A DNA stretch of 52,204 nt, taken from Corynebacterium tuberculostearicum SK141. GTDB lineage: Bacteria > Actinomycetota > Actinomycetes > Mycobacteriales > Mycobacteriaceae. The notes beneath the pieces were generated by a model. It saw nothing but the letters and a program-made list of their open reading frames with translations, did not search any database and was not told the origin of the DNA. The translations under genes were made by a program, and so were the position numbers. The stretch is taken from contig NZ_ACVP01000035.1 in NCBI RefSeq assembly GCF_000175635.1, positions 1-52,204 of the forward strand. Direction: 5' to 3'. This document shows positions 50,914-52,204 of this stretch, piece after piece; position 1 is the first letter of the stretch; each line of letters begins with the position of its first letter.

Positions 50914-51459
50914 TTATGCAGTGACGGAGTCTTCCAGTTCGGCCAGCAAGGAATTGGTACGTTCCACCTTGGCATCCACGGGGCGGAATTCGCCGTCGGT
51001 CCAGTCAGTAAAGAAGCCGAAGTCGAGCTGATTGCGCAGCTGCGGCATGGAGAAGTTGACCACGATGGTGCGCCATGCTTCCACGCCGCGGATTGCGCCT
51101 GCCGGACCGTAACCGGCGAACGCAACCGGCTTAGCGGTCCACTCCCCGGCCAAGCAGTCGAAGGCATTCTTGAATGGACCCGGCACCGAGCGGTTGTACT
51201 CCGGGGTAACAAATACGAAACCATCGCAGGCATCCACTGCATCGGACCACGCCTGCACCTTTTCATCCGCATACTGCTTATTGGCGGTGGCAGGAATGAC
51301 GTCAGTGGTCAGCAGCGGAACATCAAACTCCTTGAGGTCCAGCAGGGTGTACTCCACCCCATCCTGGCGCCCCTGGGCAAGATCATAAATCCACTCACCT
51401 ACTACCTTGCCGGCCGAGTTATCGCGGGTAGTGCCGATGATGATGCCGATGCGAGACAT
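50914..51459 (-). CDS. NADPH-dependent FMN reductase-family protein
   Basis: The 181-residue flavodoxin-fold protein has the N-terminal FMN loop GTTRDNSAGKVV, and VTPEYNRSVPGPFKNAFDCL is the family signature. Relatives reduce flavins, quinones or azo compounds. AAGAAGG lies upstream of the ATG. An inverted repeat (CGGCCACG 50851-50858, CGTGGCCG 50893-50900) lies downstream and may help end the transcript. Confidence 0.9.
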   Translation of the reverse strand: MSRIGIIIGTTRDNSAGKVVGEWIYDLAQGRQDGVEYTLLDLKEFDVPLLTTDVIPATANKQYADEKVQAWSDAVDACDGFVFVTPEYNRSVPGPFKNAFDCLAGEWTAKPVAFAGYGPAGAIRGVEAWRTIVVNFSMPQLRNQLDFGFFTDWTDGEFRPVDAKVERTNSLLAELEDSVTA

Positions 51460-51497
51460 AAGAGAACCTTCTTTCCTTCAAGCTTTATGTAACATCC

Positions 51498-52187
51498 CTA
51501 GCTTACCGCCCGTGCAGATACTTGTCTGATAGTGATGTTGATACGTCCTTCACTCAACCCGCACCCCTCCGGCAACGTGCCGTCATTAACGCGCACCACC
51601 CCGTGGTAGGCAAAGCGCTTTGGCCCACCGAAGACCACCAAATCCCCACTACACAGGGTGATATCATCCCACGGCCGCGTGCGCGACTCGGTATGCCCCA
51701 TGCGGAAAAGAGCCTCATCCCCAATAGATAGCGAAATCACCGGGGCGGGTGACTCCTCCGAATCATCCACGTGCATGCCCATGGCCGAGCCCGGCGGATA
51801 GTAATTAACTAGCGCCATTTCCGGCACGAAGTTCTCCACCCACGGCTCTAGCTCGGGCGCTACCTCAGCCGCGGCGCGCAGCGCTCCCGGAGCAATCTGC
51901 CGCAGGCTCTCCGGCACCGGCGGAACCCGCGTGCCATCCATATTGTCCACATACCGATAGCTGGGATAATGCCAATACCTGCCCAGATGCAGCTGAAATA
52001 CGCTCATTTGCCCGCCGGATTTCAGCCGCGGCCGCACCATCGCCATCGGCGTACCCGCATACTCGCGCGCAATGCCGCGCATCTCTTCTACCAAAGCCTT
52101 TTGCTTTTCGACGCCCACCCATTCCGGCACATGCCCCACCCCCGGAGCCACACGCACACTCGGTCGCGGCAGCGAATCAAAAAGCAT
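51498..52187 (-). CDS. alkB: AlkB-type 2-oxoglutarate/Fe(II) dioxygenase
   Basis: The 229-residue protein removes alkyl groups from DNA bases by oxidation. The iron ligands are His139 and Asp141 (MHVDD) and His195 (AYHGV). The 2-oxoglutarate arginines lie in RINITIR, and NYYPPG is the family motif. TAGGCT lies 6 nt upstream of the ATG at 52187. It overlaps no other gene; the window ends 17 bp further. Confidence 0.92.
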   Translation of the reverse strand: MLFDSLPRPSVRVAPGVGHVPEWVGVEKQKALVEEMRGIAREYAGTPMAMVRPRLKSGGQMSVFQLHLGRYWHYPSYRYVDNMDGTRVPPVPESLRQIAPGALRAAAEVAPELEPWVENFVPEMALVNYYPPGSAMGMHVDDSEESPAPVISLSIGDEALFRMGHTESRTRPWDDITLCSGDLVVFGGPKRFAYHGVVRVNDGTLPEGCGLSEGRINITIRQVSARAVS

Positions 52188-52193
52188 GACCTC

Positions 52194-52199
52194 AGCCTA
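52194..52199 (-). promoter_or_regulatory. -10 element, leaderless, for alkB
   Basis: The minus strand reads TAGGCT, 6 nt, ATG (52187). A GAGG lies 2 nt before the ATG, so leadered initiation is not excluded. Confidence 0.35.
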
Positions 52200-52204
52200 A
52201 ACGG

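Overview
The window is a stretch of chromosome from a member of the genus Corynebacterium (high-GC, mycolate-type actinobacterium). The strongest indicators are the arabinogalactan gene block (wzm, wzt, glfT1, dprE1, dprE2, aftA and one large emb gene) and a homologue of the corynebacterial S-layer protein PS2 (cspB). No rRNA operon, CRISPR array, intact insertion sequence or prophage is visible. I do not assign a species.

Layout. 1-7 kb: tRNA-Arg(ACG), a DASS-type dicarboxylate/Na+ symporter, the Mg2+ channel MgtE, a lipoprotein, two DUF202 membrane proteins, a Nudix hydrolase and tRNA-Ser(GCT). 7-12 kb: an aromatic/histidinol-phosphate-type aminotransferase (pat), a YvlD/holin-like membrane protein, and molybdenum cofactor genes moaD (-) and moeA-moaB-moaE-moeB (+). 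12-15 kb: the S-layer gene cspB with an unusual Leu-Pro-Gln tail, about 830 bp of AT-rich non-coding DNA, and tRNA-Ser(TGA). 15-32 kb: the cell-wall block, whose gene content parallels Mycobacterium tuberculosis Rv3777-Rv3793: quinone oxidoreductase, degenerate class V aminotransferase, Wzm/Wzt galactan exporter, GlfT1, two GtrA proteins, DprE1/DprE2, AftA and Emb. These act in sequence: galactan is started by GlfT1, exported by Wzm/Wzt, primed with arabinose by AftA and extended by Emb using decaprenyl-phosphoryl-arabinose made by DprE1/DprE2.

32-41 kb: a PepSY membrane protein with a His/Gly repeat, an esterase, an M13 metallopeptidase, a PrsW-like membrane protease, a five-gene minus-strand operon (S4 RNA-binding protein, VOC protein, alkyltransferase-like protein, paired SMR exporters), an LpqC-like esterase lipoprotein, YbjQ and a LysE-type exporter. 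41.6-44.5 kb: a metal-resistance module (CtpG-like P-type ATPase and CmtR-type Cd/Pb sensor) followed by decayed DNA, probably acquired. 44.5-51 kb: a 42-residue membrane protein and the choline-to-glycine-betaine genes betA (-), betT and betB (+). The end carries an FMN reductase and an AlkB-type dioxygenase.

Two features recur across the window. First, many start codons have no Shine-Dalgarno sequence but have TAnnnT exactly 6-7 nt upstream, the geometry of a leaderless promoter; this also fixes several start codons. Second, four convergent gene pairs end on a shared 4-base palindrome that gives both stop codons.
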